From Trebouxia sp. TZW2008 (Eukaryota > Chlorophyta > Trebouxiophyceae > Trebouxiales > Trebouxiaceae): a stretch of DNA of 64,000 nucleotides. Of the stretch, positions 24,594-36,551 are shown piece by piece (positions within the stretch are counted from its first letter, which is position 1; every line of letters starts with the position of its first letter). The notes beneath the pieces were generated by a model, which did not search any database, was not told the origin of the DNA, and saw only the letters and a program-made list of their open reading frames with translations. Made by a program: the position numbers and the translations under genes. The stretch lies in contig BDIU01000070.1 in the NCBI GenBank assembly GCA_002118135.1, forward strand, positions 124,001 to 188,000. The letters are read 5' to 3'.

Positions 24594-27500
24594 TCAGTCA
24601 TCATAATTTTGCAGCTCGCCTGATCCCCATGCAGCAAAGCCGGCAAATCCAATAGCATATACAACTGACACAACCCCAAAAATCACAGACCATGAGTCCG
24701 TCTGGTCCAACAGTACACCTGTGGCAGCATGCAGTGTTCTTGTCAACAGGCACAGAAAGTCGCTGTAGTTGCTATGCTGATGACCATGAGAAACATTGCA
24801 TGTGCTGTGTGTGAGGCCAGATGCAGACTGCCAGCTTTGCGTTTGGAAAGCTCACGCCTGTGCAGCTGTGCTGTTGCTGTGCTTGCCAGCCTTTATGTCA
24901 GTGTGGATGACTCTGCCAGCAAGATTGACACAAAGACTGGCAGCATCAACCATGCGGCTCATGCCAAAGCCCGGCTGTGTTCTCATTCAAGCAGGCACAC
25001 AATCAGTCTTGCTTGAACAATGTTTGTTGCAACAACTGCAGCCACAAAGTCTGATTGACAGGTCCTGACAGGCATGTTGCATGCAGCATCTGCAATTATT
25101 GCATAGGTCCCTGTCAAGAACACTGCAGTATGGCCGCAATGTCTGACACATATGTTTGGACAGGCATGCAGCATCTGTCAACGTGTTGGAAGCTAGGTGC
25201 CTGTCAAGAACACTGCAAGTGTAGCTGTGATGTCTCACAGATAAGTTTTGACAGGTCTGCAACATCTGCAAGCATTGCGAAGCTGCGTACCTGTCAAGAA
25301 CACTGCAAGGGCGCCTGCTGAGCTGGCAGTAGCATTCGTCAAGCCAAACAAGATGCCAGAGTACTTGGGTGACAGGTCCTGGTGGTTGCTGCCATAGCCA
25401 GCTGCTTGAAAGCCGCCAATGGCAAGGGTGGCAGTCAGCAAGCCTGCTGAGACGGTCAAGTTTCCTCCTTCTGCAGCAGTTACCCACAACACAGCTTGTC
25501 AGTATGATTGGTGATACACTTGGATTAAATCCCTCTGCAGCAGTCAGGCAACACCACAGACTATCAGCAAATCAGCTGCATCGGTGAGGTTTCCTCCATC
25601 TGCAGCAGTCAACCACACAGCTCATCACTAAGCCTGCTGAGACGGTCAGGTTTTCTCCTTCTGCAGCAGTCATGCATGCTGTAGCTTGTCAGCATCCCTG
25701 CTGACACCCTTGGATTGCCTTCTTCTGCATCAGTCAGGCAACACCACTGCTTGTCAGCAATCCTGCTGAGACAAATGGGTTTCCTCCTCTGCACAAGCGA
25801 CAACACAGCTTGTCAGTATGCCTGCTGCAACCGTCATGCAACATTGCTGCAACAGTTTTGCAAGCCTGCTGAGACAGTGAACTTTCCTCCCTCTCCTTCC
25901 CCTGTCAGGGTGCAAACCACCGCTTGTGAGTATGCCTACTGCAGGGAGCTTAGACACAGGCAAGTAACCTTGTCAGCTACCTTTCCCTGCAGGAATGCTT
26001 TTCACTCTTGAGTCCAGCTGGGGTATACCCATAGGGTTTAACTTTGTAGCTTAGCAAGGTCAGAGAGCCTGAAAAGGGCTTCGTCAACTTCAGAGTCATC
26101 CAAATGTCACAAGCAGGAGGCATTTCACAGCAGGCAGAGTGATACAGCCACAGCCAGTCAAAAAAAATCTGGGTTCTGTCTGAGACAGGTAAGAGTGTTA
26201 CCTGGGCCAATAGGTTGCAACGTTAGATGGGTGAGGCAGGTTGCAGGGCCCAGGCCGGCGACTGTTGAGCTTAGGTAAGGGGAGGAAGGAGAAACTATAT
26301 CATGGAACAGAATGAGGGGGAGGGGGAGGGGGAAACGGAAAGCAGGAAGATTTACCTGGGCCAGCAGGTTGCAAGGCTAGAAGGACGAGGCAGATTGCGG
26401 GGCCCAGGCTAGCAATGCCTTGCATCAATTTCCGCGTGTTGGTGGTGCTGAGCAGCTTCTTGTTGATGAGGGTGTCAGCGCTCCAGCCGGCCGCATTGGC
26501 TAGGGCAAAGGACAGCGCCCAAGGAAGCCCGCTTAGGAAGGAGGAATTCTTCACGTCTAGGCCCCACTCCTACACCAGCAACAGCAATGCCATCAGTATT
26601 GCCTTCATCATGATTTGCACGCCTGCTGATGCGGTTCTAGCCAGACACATTGGTGGTGATAGTCATGACAATAGCAGGAATGATGATAAAGAACAACGTT
26701 CAGGGCAGCCCGCTTAGCAAGGAGGAGTTCTTGACATCCAGGCCCCACTCCTACGCCAGCAGCAATGGATGCCATGAACGCCTTGGAACCCCTATGGGTG
26801 TAAGCAGCCATGAAAGCTGTGAGTCTGCATATGTCTTTACAGTAGTAGTGACAGCAAGGGTAATATCGGCATCAGCAATGAAGGACAACACCCAAGGTAG
26901 ACCGCTTAGGAAGGAGGAAATCTTCACATCTAGGCCCCAGTCCTGTGCCAGCAGCAATGCCATCAAGCATATCATCATCTTTCACACACTTATTGCGGGA
27001 AGTTTCACAATCCTGCTTGCTAATTTTGTTAGGGAGGATGAACTGATCAGTCTGACTACGAAAAGTTCTGCGTCTGGACGTTTGATGTTGCATACAGCCG
27101 TGAGCTGCCTTCCAAAAACTTAGCGTGAAACAAAAACTAGCAGCGAAGCCCACTTGCACTGTGGAGCTCATATGTGCAATGAAGTGCGCATATGCAGCGT
27201 CGCTATGAACCACAATAGCACCATGACGACTTTATGCACCATGGACCATGGACCTTATTGGAAACTTTGAAGCCTGCATATGTTGTGAAGCATTGAGCCA
27301 ACAGAACAACCTCAAAGACCAGTGGTAGCTGATATTGATGTTGTGCAAGGTCTTACATCAGAGTATTAGCTGGTTAGCCAGAAAAGGCAGACCAGGGGCA
27401 GTGAAATAGAGCTGTACCTGATATTCATGCTTTAAGACATTTTAAATCGCAGCAGTAGTTGTCACTGGTGCTCAAGCTGATGTTGGTGTGATTGGGGCCT

Positions 27501-30500
27501 TACATCAGAGTAGTAGCTGGGTAGCCAGGAGAGGCAGACCAGGGGCCCCACTCCAAAGGAGCAATGTACGATCCCCAGCCCCCACAGTGCCTTATTCTGC
27601 AGGAAGCGCCGCCAGGGCACGTCCCCAAGCGACTCCACCCCCTTCTCACTTTTACTGCTCACCTCTACATTCCCGCTGCCTGCACACATCAATAGTGCAT
27701 GAGGACTCTGAGTGGCTGCAAAAATTGGCCTCTTTAGCTCATCAGGAGCGATTGTGTGCACAAGGTGATCGCCTGCACCTTGCCACTGCTTGCAAACCCA
27801 TCATGTATGAGTAGAGTGTGTGACAGCAGTGTCATCACCTCCATACTGCCGCTGCTTGCACACATCAGATACGCTTGTTAGGCAGGCTTTGAGACCCAGG
27901 GACTAGGGATTTACAGACGCAACAGGGAAGGGGGGGGGGCTAGGCTATCTGCTTGCCATTGCTGGCTGTGGTAGGGGGCTGCTCATACCAATAGCGATAC
28001 AAACAAGTGTAGTTTCAACATGACAAGCCACTCAGCTCGGCAAAGGGGTGTCACCTCCTTGGCCACTCCTGCCTTTGCTAGGGGTCAGTTGTAACAAGAG
28101 CAGTAGCAATGATGATGACTACAAGAACTACAGTAATGACATCACGACAATCCAAGCAGCTTTTGAGGACCTCACCTCCTTGGCCACTCCTGGCTTTGCT
28201 AGGCACTTAGCCGTAACAAGAACAGTAACAATGATGATGATGATGACAACAAGAACAACATGACAATCATGATGACAATCAGGGATGAGCATGGACACCT
28301 CCTTGGCCACCTTTGGCTTTTCACAGGGACAGTGATAACAAGAACAGTAGCAATGATGATGACAACAAGAACAGCTGTAGTGTTGTCATGACAGTCCAGT
28401 CAGCTTGAGAACAGGAAAATCACCTCCTTGGCCGCTTTTGGCTTTTTTAGGGGGATAGTCTGGCACCAGGGGTACCCAGGCCAGCATCCACCCCAGCCCC
28501 AGGGTGCCGTACACCCAGAAGGCAGCTTCCCACCCAAACTTGTTGATCAGCAATGGTGATGTCCCTAGCGCCACGATATTGCCCACCTGGCCTGCTGAAT
28601 ACGCTAGCCCCAAGGAACGCGACTTGCTGCTTGGGGGCACCCAACTGCAGGGCAGCACATGTGTTGCCATGATAGAAGCCAAGGTCATGGGCATGTGATG
28701 ACATGCTGACAACATCGCTGGGCCTGCTTCATGACTGATTTCCTGATTCATACCTGCCGTGACACATACATGTTCTAAGGACTATCTTTTCGCTCAGATT
28801 CTTAAAAACATGGACGCATGTCCTGCTCAGGGACATCCACGTGCCTGTCCACGCTCCGCAGCACTTTTCATGGAACTTTGTTGACGTGAGTGAGACCAAA
28901 ACAGTGCACACTTGGTAGCATCAGCTTGTTTGATATCACTGAATTGTGAGTAGACGCACAGTCACCTGAAAGTAGAAAGTGTGTTCTGGTGTCAGACATT
29001 GTGAGCAGCAGGCATGGCAGGCACCTATGATTGTGTGTTCAAGTAGCAGCTCTGCGTTACATGATGATGCGCCGGCATGGGTATGGAACATGACTCTTTC
29101 TGGACCTGCTTCAGCTTGCATATGCACCACACAAATAGCAAGCAAAAGCCCAAAGAATCTAGGATCAAACACGCTACCCTTCTCAGGCAGTTGTTTGGCT
29201 GATGTGCTTTTGTCATTGATGCAAACGGCATCAAGCCCAAGCATGACAAACATCAAGCGAGAGATTTGCGTTCATGGCACTGAGAGCCATTATAAATCTG
29301 ACTGCTGAGAACAGATTTGCATCATCAAAAGAGCTCTGTTCACTGTTCAATGCCAATGCTCAAGCTCAACGCAGACCTGGATGCTTCAAATGCTTGAAAA
29401 GACTGTGCTCACTTCGAGAATAGGTTGGAAATGGCAGGGAAAGCCACCCCTTCACCGGCCCCCATGATACTCCTTGATATCAGGAGGGGTATGAGCATGA
29501 AACCCAGCTGTGCTGCGGTGGGAGTGAAGATTGTGAACAAGGACCAAAGCACCACGCCACCGCCTAGTACGATCTTGGAAGAGTACTTGGTTGCAATGTA
29601 ACCACCTGGAGACAACAATGTGCAAAAGGGTGTCAGCAAAGCATGTATTGATCTGGGGACAAGCATGTGCAAAGCCTGGCAGCACAGGCAGCCTTGCAGC
29701 ACTGACATGAGAATGCTTAAAAGCCCTGTAGGCATGTGGTGTTGATGTGCTGATGTGTATCAGCATGCCCAGACGTGACAGCGCATGTTGATCTTGGAGC
29801 AGAGAGCAGCTATAGATGAAGAATCAGACTGAGGATGATGCAGCAATTAGGACACATAAGAGATTTACAGTGCTTTTGAGCATTGAGGCAAAGCACACAG
29901 CCTGTCAGTTGTTACTGGTGTAGCAGACTGTTAATTTGAAGCCGTGAGAATGGGGAGGCAGCTCTGGTTAGCAATGCAAAGCAAGCTGCAGGAGTGCCCA
30001 AAGCAAAGTGCAGACTTTACCTATAAGGTTAGTGATTGTGTAGCCGGCAAAAAAAGCGCTGCTGATGGCACCTTTGGCCGAATCTGACCAGCCAAACTCC
30101 TCACCCATGGGCACAATGGCAACAGAGATGGACGCCCTGTCAATTGAGCAAATGAGCGACACAGCAGCACAAAGCGCAACAACCACTTTGTAGTCAAGGA
30201 CATCCTCGTCTTTTGATGTCTGCTCGACTGAGTTGTTGGCACCTGCATTCAAGTGATCAGCAGCAGTGAAACAGCTGAGCTCGTCTGAGCTGACTTTGAC
30301 AATCCCCACGATATCTTGTGTGTTCTTACCATTGCCTCCACCTAACAGACGCGTCTGCAGGCGCTTGAGTGGGGACGGTATCGTGAGCTGGCCTTCATCT
30401 TTATTGACCGCACGTATGAATGGAGCTATCGATCTTCTATGCCTGAGCTTGCTTTTCCCATGCGCTGTTCTGAAGGGAGCCGTGTGTGATGTTGGCACCG

Positions 30501-30564
30501 ATCGGACATGCGCGCAGTGCACTTGGGGCGAATGTAGTGCAGCTATCCCACGAGCAGAGGACAT
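24594..30564 (-). CDS. PHT4: PHT4/ANTR-type plastid anion transporter
   Basis: Major-facilitator membrane protein of the SLC17-like plant PHT4 family (inorganic phosphate or other anion transport, usually plastid envelope or thylakoid). Seven exons join in phase to 550 residues: 30564-30021, 29605-29413, 28644-28424, 27679-27504, 26569-26356, 25470-25291, 24718-24594. The first about 60 residues are Ser/Arg/Ala-rich and lack acid, as in a chloroplast transit peptide. The membrane part begins at DYKVVVALCAAVSLICSIDR and shows the family motifs DRASISVAIVPMGEEFGWSD, SRSIMGAGEGVAFPAISNLF, WVPPSSKSRSLGLAYSAGQV, GLPWALSFALANAAGW and YGSNHQDLSPKYSGILFGLT. About 12 membrane segments are expected. 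The last exon ends in GFAAWGSGELQNYDD. Substrate cannot be told from sequence. Introns 3 to 6 contain repeated copies of exon ends. Confidence 0.93.
25020..25290. repeat. About 90-bp repeat echoing PHT4 exon 6 end
   Basis: Next to the exon 6 donor, units with the exon end (CCTGTCAAGAACACTGCA on the plus strand) recur at about 25110 and 25199, the true end being at 25291. A fainter copy lies near 25060. The copies keep the exon's last residues (VFLTG on the minus strand) and the donor region. Confidence 0.8.
25471..25910. repeat. Repeat echoing PHT4 exon 6 start
   Basis: Imperfect units of about 55 to 70 bp, each with TTTCCTCCTTCTGCAG-like sequence (exon 6 start plus its acceptor in reverse), recur at about 25590, 25650, 25718, 25790 and 25885 behind the true exon start at 25470. 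Confidence 0.8.
26195..26265. repeat. Echo of PHT4 exon 5 end
   Basis: The sequence around TTACCTGGGCCAATAGGTTG repeats the exon 5 end and donor at about 26350-26412 with several differences. Confidence 0.7.
26695..26965. repeat. Two echo copies of PHT4 exon 5 start
   Basis: Minus-strand copies begin at about 26752 and 26940 with an intact AG acceptor. The first reads EWGLDVKNSSLLSGLP and then stops. The second reads DWGLDVKISSFLSGLPWVLS and stays open for about 25 residues more, so it could serve as an alternative exon. Confidence 0.82.
27345..27415. repeat. Echo of PHT4 exon 4 end
   Basis: A decayed copy of the exon 4 3' end with its donor lies about 150 bp downstream of the true exon end at 27504. 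A stop has formed where the exon reads LPSYYSD. Confidence 0.7.
28045..28423. repeat. Repeat echoing PHT4 exon 3 end
   Basis: The exon 3 end with donor (CACCTCCTTGGCCRCTTTTGG on plus) recurs at about 28050, 28167 and 28298. Each copy is followed on the minus strand by an ATC/GTT-rich stretch (ATGATGATG on plus). The unit is about 115 to 130 bp. Confidence 0.82.
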
Positions 30565-31383
30565 ATCTTCTGGCCGTGGTCGGGAGAGTTGGCTGCTACA
30601 ATTGAGCTCAATGCCGTTCTATTGAGAGCGATGCTGCATGGGCTCAATGGAAACGCATGCAAAGGCGCAGGCCGACAGCACAGCTATGCCTCAACGACCA
30701 TAAATACATGTTGGCCAGGTCGCTCCAGCTCAACTTCCCTTGCGATCGTGCCGGCGATCGGGGAATGGTCGCACAGCTCAACTTTAACAATCAGGGCTTT
30801 CGACGGCCAAGTGTGTCACGCGAAACGGCGTTATGCGTCCTCAATCAAGCAGACCACAATTTGCGTTCGGTTCAGGGTCAAGGGGCCCTTGGCAAGGGCG
30901 GTTGACCAAAAAGCAGGGGCGCCTGCAAGGCTCTGCATGAGGCAATGTCCCTAGCAAGTAAGCAGACGACTCCGGTAGTGCCGTTTTGTGGCAAACTTAA
31001 GCACGCAAACTTTGCCAGAATGAGCAAATGGTGTGAAACGGCTGATATCTGTACTTGAAAGGGCCAAGAGCACATGCGTGGGTTGTTGGCATTGCAGCAG
31101 ACCTGGCATAAATCATTGAATTATTCATGGAAATTGAATTTCAGGTGTGAATGCTGTAAAAACCAGCTTTATGCAGACTCGGCGGGCAGTAGGATGTAAA
31201 GCCCTTTTACGTGACTGAGCATCCTGCAAGTCTGAAATGTTGCTCAGCCTTACAGACCAAGATGGGCAGCAGACCTGGGCAACATGTGACACATCCATTT
31301 GACTGCAGACAGACAATCATTGCAGCCAATGAAAAGCAGGCATGACCACATCAGCTTCATGGCGCAATGCAAAGGACGCTTTC
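30565..31383. other. Intergenic region PHT4/TTL
   Basis: Promoter side of the transporter gene and 3' side of the ligase gene. No exon or repeat is supported. Confidence 0.5.
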
Positions 31384-34300
31384 TCAAACCCTAAAAGCCG
31401 CTCTGCTTGTGCTCAAGCCACTGGTGGTCTTCCTCATCGTTCTCATGACCAGGTTTTGCTGATAGACAGAGGCTGCACTTGTGCTGGCGGTCTTGAGCAG
31501 CTGGTTGCTCAAGCCAGTGTCCGGCTTGTTGCCATTGGCAGCTGCAGCAGGAGCTGCATGGCTGACTAAGCTGCTGTCATCAGCGTTTGTGCGGTTTGTG
31601 CGCAGCAGCGATCTGTCAACAACAGGAGAGTTGTCCTCGTCACCGCTTGCTGACCCCGATCCAGTTGCAATCACTGCACTGCTGTTGCTGCTGTTGCTGT
31701 TTGTTCTGCCCACAGCTGCATTCTCAGGATTACCACTGTTGCTGGTGGTCTTCCTGAGCGCCCTAGCAGCTGCTGCAAGGGTGCTGTTGTATGCACCTTT
31801 GCCGCTGCCGCTGATGGTCTTGCGCATGTTGCGCCCAGGAGGCGTGTCTATTAGCACATCAAACCCCCTTAAGGGCTGCACTGTTGCTGCTGCCTCAGCA
31901 CTGGGAGCTGGAAAGCAGGGGTCGATGGCCTGCAGCAACAATTCTTCAGTGAACATAGTGTGCTTTTGAGGCTAGTGTTGGAGTCAGGGTTTTGAAAGTT
32001 GGTTTACTAGTATGTTTTGTAGTCTTGTGTTATGTCGGCCTTTGAGGGTCTAGACGCACAAATGTAGGATGAGGGTCGCAGTCAGGTGTCCACTACATTC
32101 GATGAAAGGCGCAGAAATATTGACCTGTTGAGTCAGGAGCGCTTCATTGACAGTACAGTTGCAGCATGTTCTCAGCCAAATGCACAGATGCAGCTGCATG
32201 CTCAAGCACATCATAACAGCTGTTGAATCAGGATTGCTTGAACAAGACTACAGTTGCAGTCTCTTGCAGGCCATTGCGTGAAGCCATCATTGTATAGAAG
32301 CAAATTGTGTCAGCAAACCAGTCCAAGCAGTGCCCGCTGCCAACATTTCAAGCAGAACGTTGCAGCTCTTGCTTGCTTTGATACCAACAACCACATTGTT
32401 AGGTGATGTTCCCAAGTCACAAATTGCAAGCAACTGCACGCCTTGGCTGGTGGCTTTCGAGGTGGTGAGCAACAAGAACATTGTATGCAAGGCTGCAGAC
32501 GGCCAAATGTGCCACATCACTGTGTGTGGCACGTCAATTAGACAACTCACCTTCTGTACAACTTCCTCAATCAAAACAGGCAGCAGGTCAGTCAGAACCT
32601 GACCGTGCCTATACAATGCTGGACTTGTGTTGACCTCTATTAGGTAGATCTGCAAGCACGACACAGGGTTTCAGATGCTTGCCAAGGGTTTGAGGCGCTT
32701 GCCAAGGTTCAAGATGCTTGCCAGGGGTTCCAGATGCTTGCCAAGGGTTTGAGATGCTTGCCACGGGATTGCGATGTTTGCCAGGGGTTCAAGATGCTTG
32801 CCAAGGGTTTGACATGCTTGCCAAGGTTTGAGATGCTTGCCAAGGTTTTGCGATGCTTGCTAAGGCTTTGAGATGCTTGCTAAGGGTTTGAGATGCTTGC
32901 CAAGGCTGCCAGCAGCGCCTGATTCTCAAACACACAGTGATACACAGTGCATCCAAGACTGTGATAGAACCTACTTGTGTCACATGGCAACTGTTCATCA
33001 TTGGACACACATGAGCAAACGAAGGAGCATCATAGCATTGCATTGTGAGCTCATGTTGGCTTGCAGTAGCTGCGCAAGTGTGTCGTTTTGACCAAACACG
33101 CATGTTTGAACAATCACATTGTGATAACCTACCTTGTGATTAGCATCAACCATGAAATCTAGACCGAAAAGCTCAAAACAGTGCTGCCGCCGAATAGGGT
33201 TCAGTTTGTTCAATACTGAGGTGAAGGCATGCGTAGCACATTCCCGCATCTGAGGCACCAAATCAGCTTCCACATCAAACTGCAGCACAACAGCAAGTCT
33301 TGCGTGAAGCAAACATTTCAGCTGTAAATTGGCATAGCAATGCAGCATCTCATTCAGACATCATATATTCACGTCAAAGGTGACATTGGTCCAAGCATTC
33401 TGTGTCTTGTCCATGCAGGAAACAGAGGGCTTGTGTGATCGCAACACATTGTCGGAGGTGCAGATGCAAAATGACTTGACAGCTGAGTTTCAGATGCACT
33501 GACCTTGTCTGCAAACAACTCCTGGAAAGCTGCCATGGAGAGCTTGTTTGCGTCTTCAAACGTGCCATAATGCTCAAACTTCTCTTGAACAGCATCATTT
33601 GTCAGGTGAGATGACCTGCAATCTCACAACAGACAGCAGTCAGCAATGCCTGCTGTATTCTCAGCCAATCATGTCTCAAAAGCATGTTGTGATACATTAC
33701 ATCACATCACATTACATCACATCACATCACATTACATAACATCACACCACACCACACCACATTACGTTACTGTTTTAATGTTATAAGGCCCCAGCAGGGG
33801 GTCATACAGACAATGTCAAACACAGGCCCAACTGAGCCAAAAGTCTCTGAATGGAAGTCTGTCAGTTTAAGACATTGTTGTGTTCATCTTGACAGACCCC
33901 TGTGCTTTTCCTGACGGTAAACGACAACCACAATACATGACACTACATGTGCAAAACAGCAGCTGGCATCTGTTGGCAGCTAGCTTGACCATGTCAGTGC
34001 TTGGCAGTCACAATGTACTTCTGAGCTGTGGCTTTACCTGTCTTCCAGGTTGTTCAAGTCAAAAGCAGTGCTGCTGGTCCGGATATAACTGTGCTTGTAC
34101 ATGTGGACCTTGTGGTCCGGGGTAATCAGACAATAGGATCTGATGTCAAACTTGCGTCCGTCAATGAGCAGTGGCCGCTCTATGTACTTCTGCACCACCC
34201 ACTGCGAGCCAGTCCTGCACAAGACTCAATCATTCATCAATCATTACAAGCTTTTCTTAAGCAGGCCTTGAAGTTGAGCAAGTAGGTGTGTACAGGCGCT

Positions 34301-35943
34301 ATCAGCTGCCTGCCTATAAGTCTGTCAGGGTGTCAGAACAACATGCCGCCTTCTGCTGCATTGCATGCCCAGCGCCACTATTGGCAAAAAAGCATGGTTG
34401 GCTCCACAAAGTCTTGTGAAGCTGACTCCTCAAGAACCAGCGAGCCGATGGCTAACAGCCAGGCATCAATGCAGCACAACCAGCTGCACAACTTATCCAG
34501 GCAAGCTTCTGAGCATCAAGCAGTGAAGGCAGTGCCGCTTTCAGCTGTCAATGCTATCCCCATCGCTGCCAATTGCTGCATTGCATGCCAAGCGCTAGGC
34601 ATCAACGCAGCTCAATCAGCTGCTGCGTAGAGTATCACCCAGGGAAGCTTGTCAGCGCAAAGCAGTGAAGGCAGTGCTGCACTCGCTATGACAGCACAAG
34701 GCTCTCTGCCCAAGCACTACTACATTGAAAAGGTGTGACTGAAAGGGAAGGCACTCACTTGGCATTGCGCAGGTGGGTCTCTATGTCGTGAAAGGAGCCA
34801 AAGACTTGGATGCCATTGCCTCGATTTCTTGATGCAGGCTTCACAATCCAAACTGGTCCTGTACAGTCACAAGATGCTTGACTTCATAGCTCACCGCAGC
34901 CAGATAAGGCTGAGCTAAACAAAATCAAGCAGCAGGCTGGCAAGACTTAGCGAGGCATGCTGTTGCTATAAGATAGCAGCAAGCAGGCAGCCTGTTGTTC
35001 CAAGTCACAGCATGCCTGACTTCATCAGCAGCAACAGCAGAACAGGTTGGGCTAATCAGCATCAAGCAGTAGGCTTCCATGATGTAGTGAAACATGCTGT
35101 TGGCACAAAAAAATAGCAAGCAAGCAGCCAATTGTTCATAGTCACAACATGCTTGACTTTATCAGCAATGACAGCCAGATAAGTTTGATGATCAAAGTCA
35201 AGCAGCAGGCTGACATGACGTAGCGAGGCATGTTGTTGGCACAAAATAACAGCAAGCAGGCAGGCAGCATACCTTCTGTATCAAGCAGCCTGGCATAGGA
35301 CTTCTTGAGCAAGCTCAGCTTGTTGCCTGCAAGTGTCATGCTTGTCCTCAGCGGATGCGGCAAGATTTTGAGTTACCACAGCGAAAGTCAACAGCACCAT
35401 AATTTGAGAAGGACACTGCATGTCCAGCTTATTGTGCACCTGGTCACATGCGCTGCCCATGAGACAATGTGGGAAGGACATGCAACCCAGACAGCAGCTC
35501 ATCACACTACTTGCCTTCATTGTATCCTGCCGACACAACAAATGTCTCTGGCACCCAGCAGCAATCAAGCTTGCTTTCGTTTGCATATCTGCGAAGATTT
35601 TCTGCAAGCCGTGTCTTTGTGCAGATCTCTGAGTGACCCTCGACCTGGTTGACTATCTGACGCTTCACTCCTGCAAGGTCATGGGCATCTTCAAGTTTTG
35701 TGACAAGACATTGTGGTCATGCCGTTTTGGAAAGCCTCCTGCTTGCATACCTTTCTGAAAGTCTGGCCAGCCAAATCTCTGCCCGTTGCCACCCCACCAG
35801 AAGTTGTTTGGAGAGCCTTTTTCTACTGCTTTCCACCAACTGCGGGTCGCCATGGCATCGGCCATGAGAATTGACTCGTTACCAGGGAGAATAACATAGC
35901 TAAATTTGGTTCCAGTGGTCTCGGTTACCACCTGCATCAGCAT
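31384..35943 (-). CDS. TTL: Tubulin-tyrosine-ligase-like enzyme
   Basis: ATP-grasp amino-acid ligase of the TTL/TTLL family, which adds tyrosine or glutamate to tubulin. Nine exons join in phase to 527 residues: 35943-35751, 35670-35515, 35326-35273, 34858-34759, 34214-34038, 33615-33504, 33279-33133, 32649-32551, 31929-31384. Motifs in order: NNFWWGGNGQRFGWPDFQK, NQVEGHSEICTKTRLAENLR, the nucleotide-binding GPVWIVKPASRNRGNGIQVF, WVVQKYIERPLLIDGRKFDI (then RSYCLI), SSHLTNDAVQEKF, CFELFGLDFMVDANHK and the metal/ATP site YLIEVNTSPALYRHG. The FGLDFMVD segment is closest to TTL proper; substrate preference is not decided. The last exon adds a disordered Ser/Asn/Ala-rich tail of about 180 residues with repeated RKT motifs (MRKTISG, LRKTTSN, MRKTTSG), unusual for the family. 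The second intron begins with GC (AG|GCAAGT at 35514). Confidence 0.92.
32660..32910. repeat. 19-bp minisatellite in TTL intron
   Basis: About 12 variant units of GATGCTTGCCAAGGGTTT(G)A lie directly upstream of exon 8 on the coding strand. No exon sequence is in the unit. Confidence 0.9.
33690..33768. repeat. Pentanucleotide satellite (ACATC/ACATT)n
   Basis: Period-5 array of ACATC, ACATT and ACACC units in intron 5 of the TTL-like gene. Confidence 0.9.
34440..34680. repeat. Two-copy tandem repeat in TTL intron 4
   Basis: Two copies of about 115 bp (around CCAGGCATCAATGCAGCACA and its match near 34607) differ at many positions. No exon sequence is recognised in them. Confidence 0.6.
34870..35265. 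repeat. About 138-bp tandem repeat in TTL intron 3
   Basis: Three units spaced by about 138 bp (marker AGCAAGCAGGCAGC near 34977, 35115 and 35250) fill the intron between exons 3 and 4. The right end touches the exon 3 donor. Near the left end a sequence like the exon 4 acceptor flank recurs. Confidence 0.7.
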
Positions 35944-36551
35944 CGACGGGTTGACCTACGCCCTGCTATCCCAAGCGTCGTGACACATCACACTTGCAAA
36001 AAGCTGATGCTTGTAAGCTTGCATACAGCAGCTAGTGTTTTGGCGATGCGACAGCCTCTGCAGTCAAAGCGACACGAAGCCTGGTTACAGCTTACCGACT
36101 CATCATCAGCACGCAAGCCCGGCATGCGTGCCGGCTGCCAATCAGCTACAAGCACTACAACGCCGCGTTGCTCGAATACGAGCGTGCTCAAGGGTGTGGC
36201 ACCTCGATGTAGACGTGCTGAGTTGGCCTGTTAATCAAGGTACGACTTCAAGCTTCAAGGTGACGGTACGCGGCAAGCAGCGCCGAGCAGCAGAGGCTCA
36301 ATCAAGGCAGCAACTATCAAGTCAATTCAGGTTCAGGACGTCGATGCAACTGTCTCTGCCGCAAGCCTTCTCGCGCAAACGCGTAGCCTGGCATAGGAGC
36401 CGGGTTTCAAACTGACTTTGCCCTATGCGCCCTGCCACAACGCCCTCGTCCTAGCCAGAAGCGCCCTCGTTCCGGCCAGGTCTCGACACTTTGATCTCTG
36501 GTTGACCTTCGCTTTCGGAACGCTTGACGGTTTAGCTGATCGGCAATCTTC
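35944..36551. promoter_or_regulatory. Divergent promoter region TTL / 36552 gene
   Basis: Separates the start codons of two divergent genes. The plus-strand side is GC-richer than its surroundings. No known motif is recognised. Confidence 0.4.
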
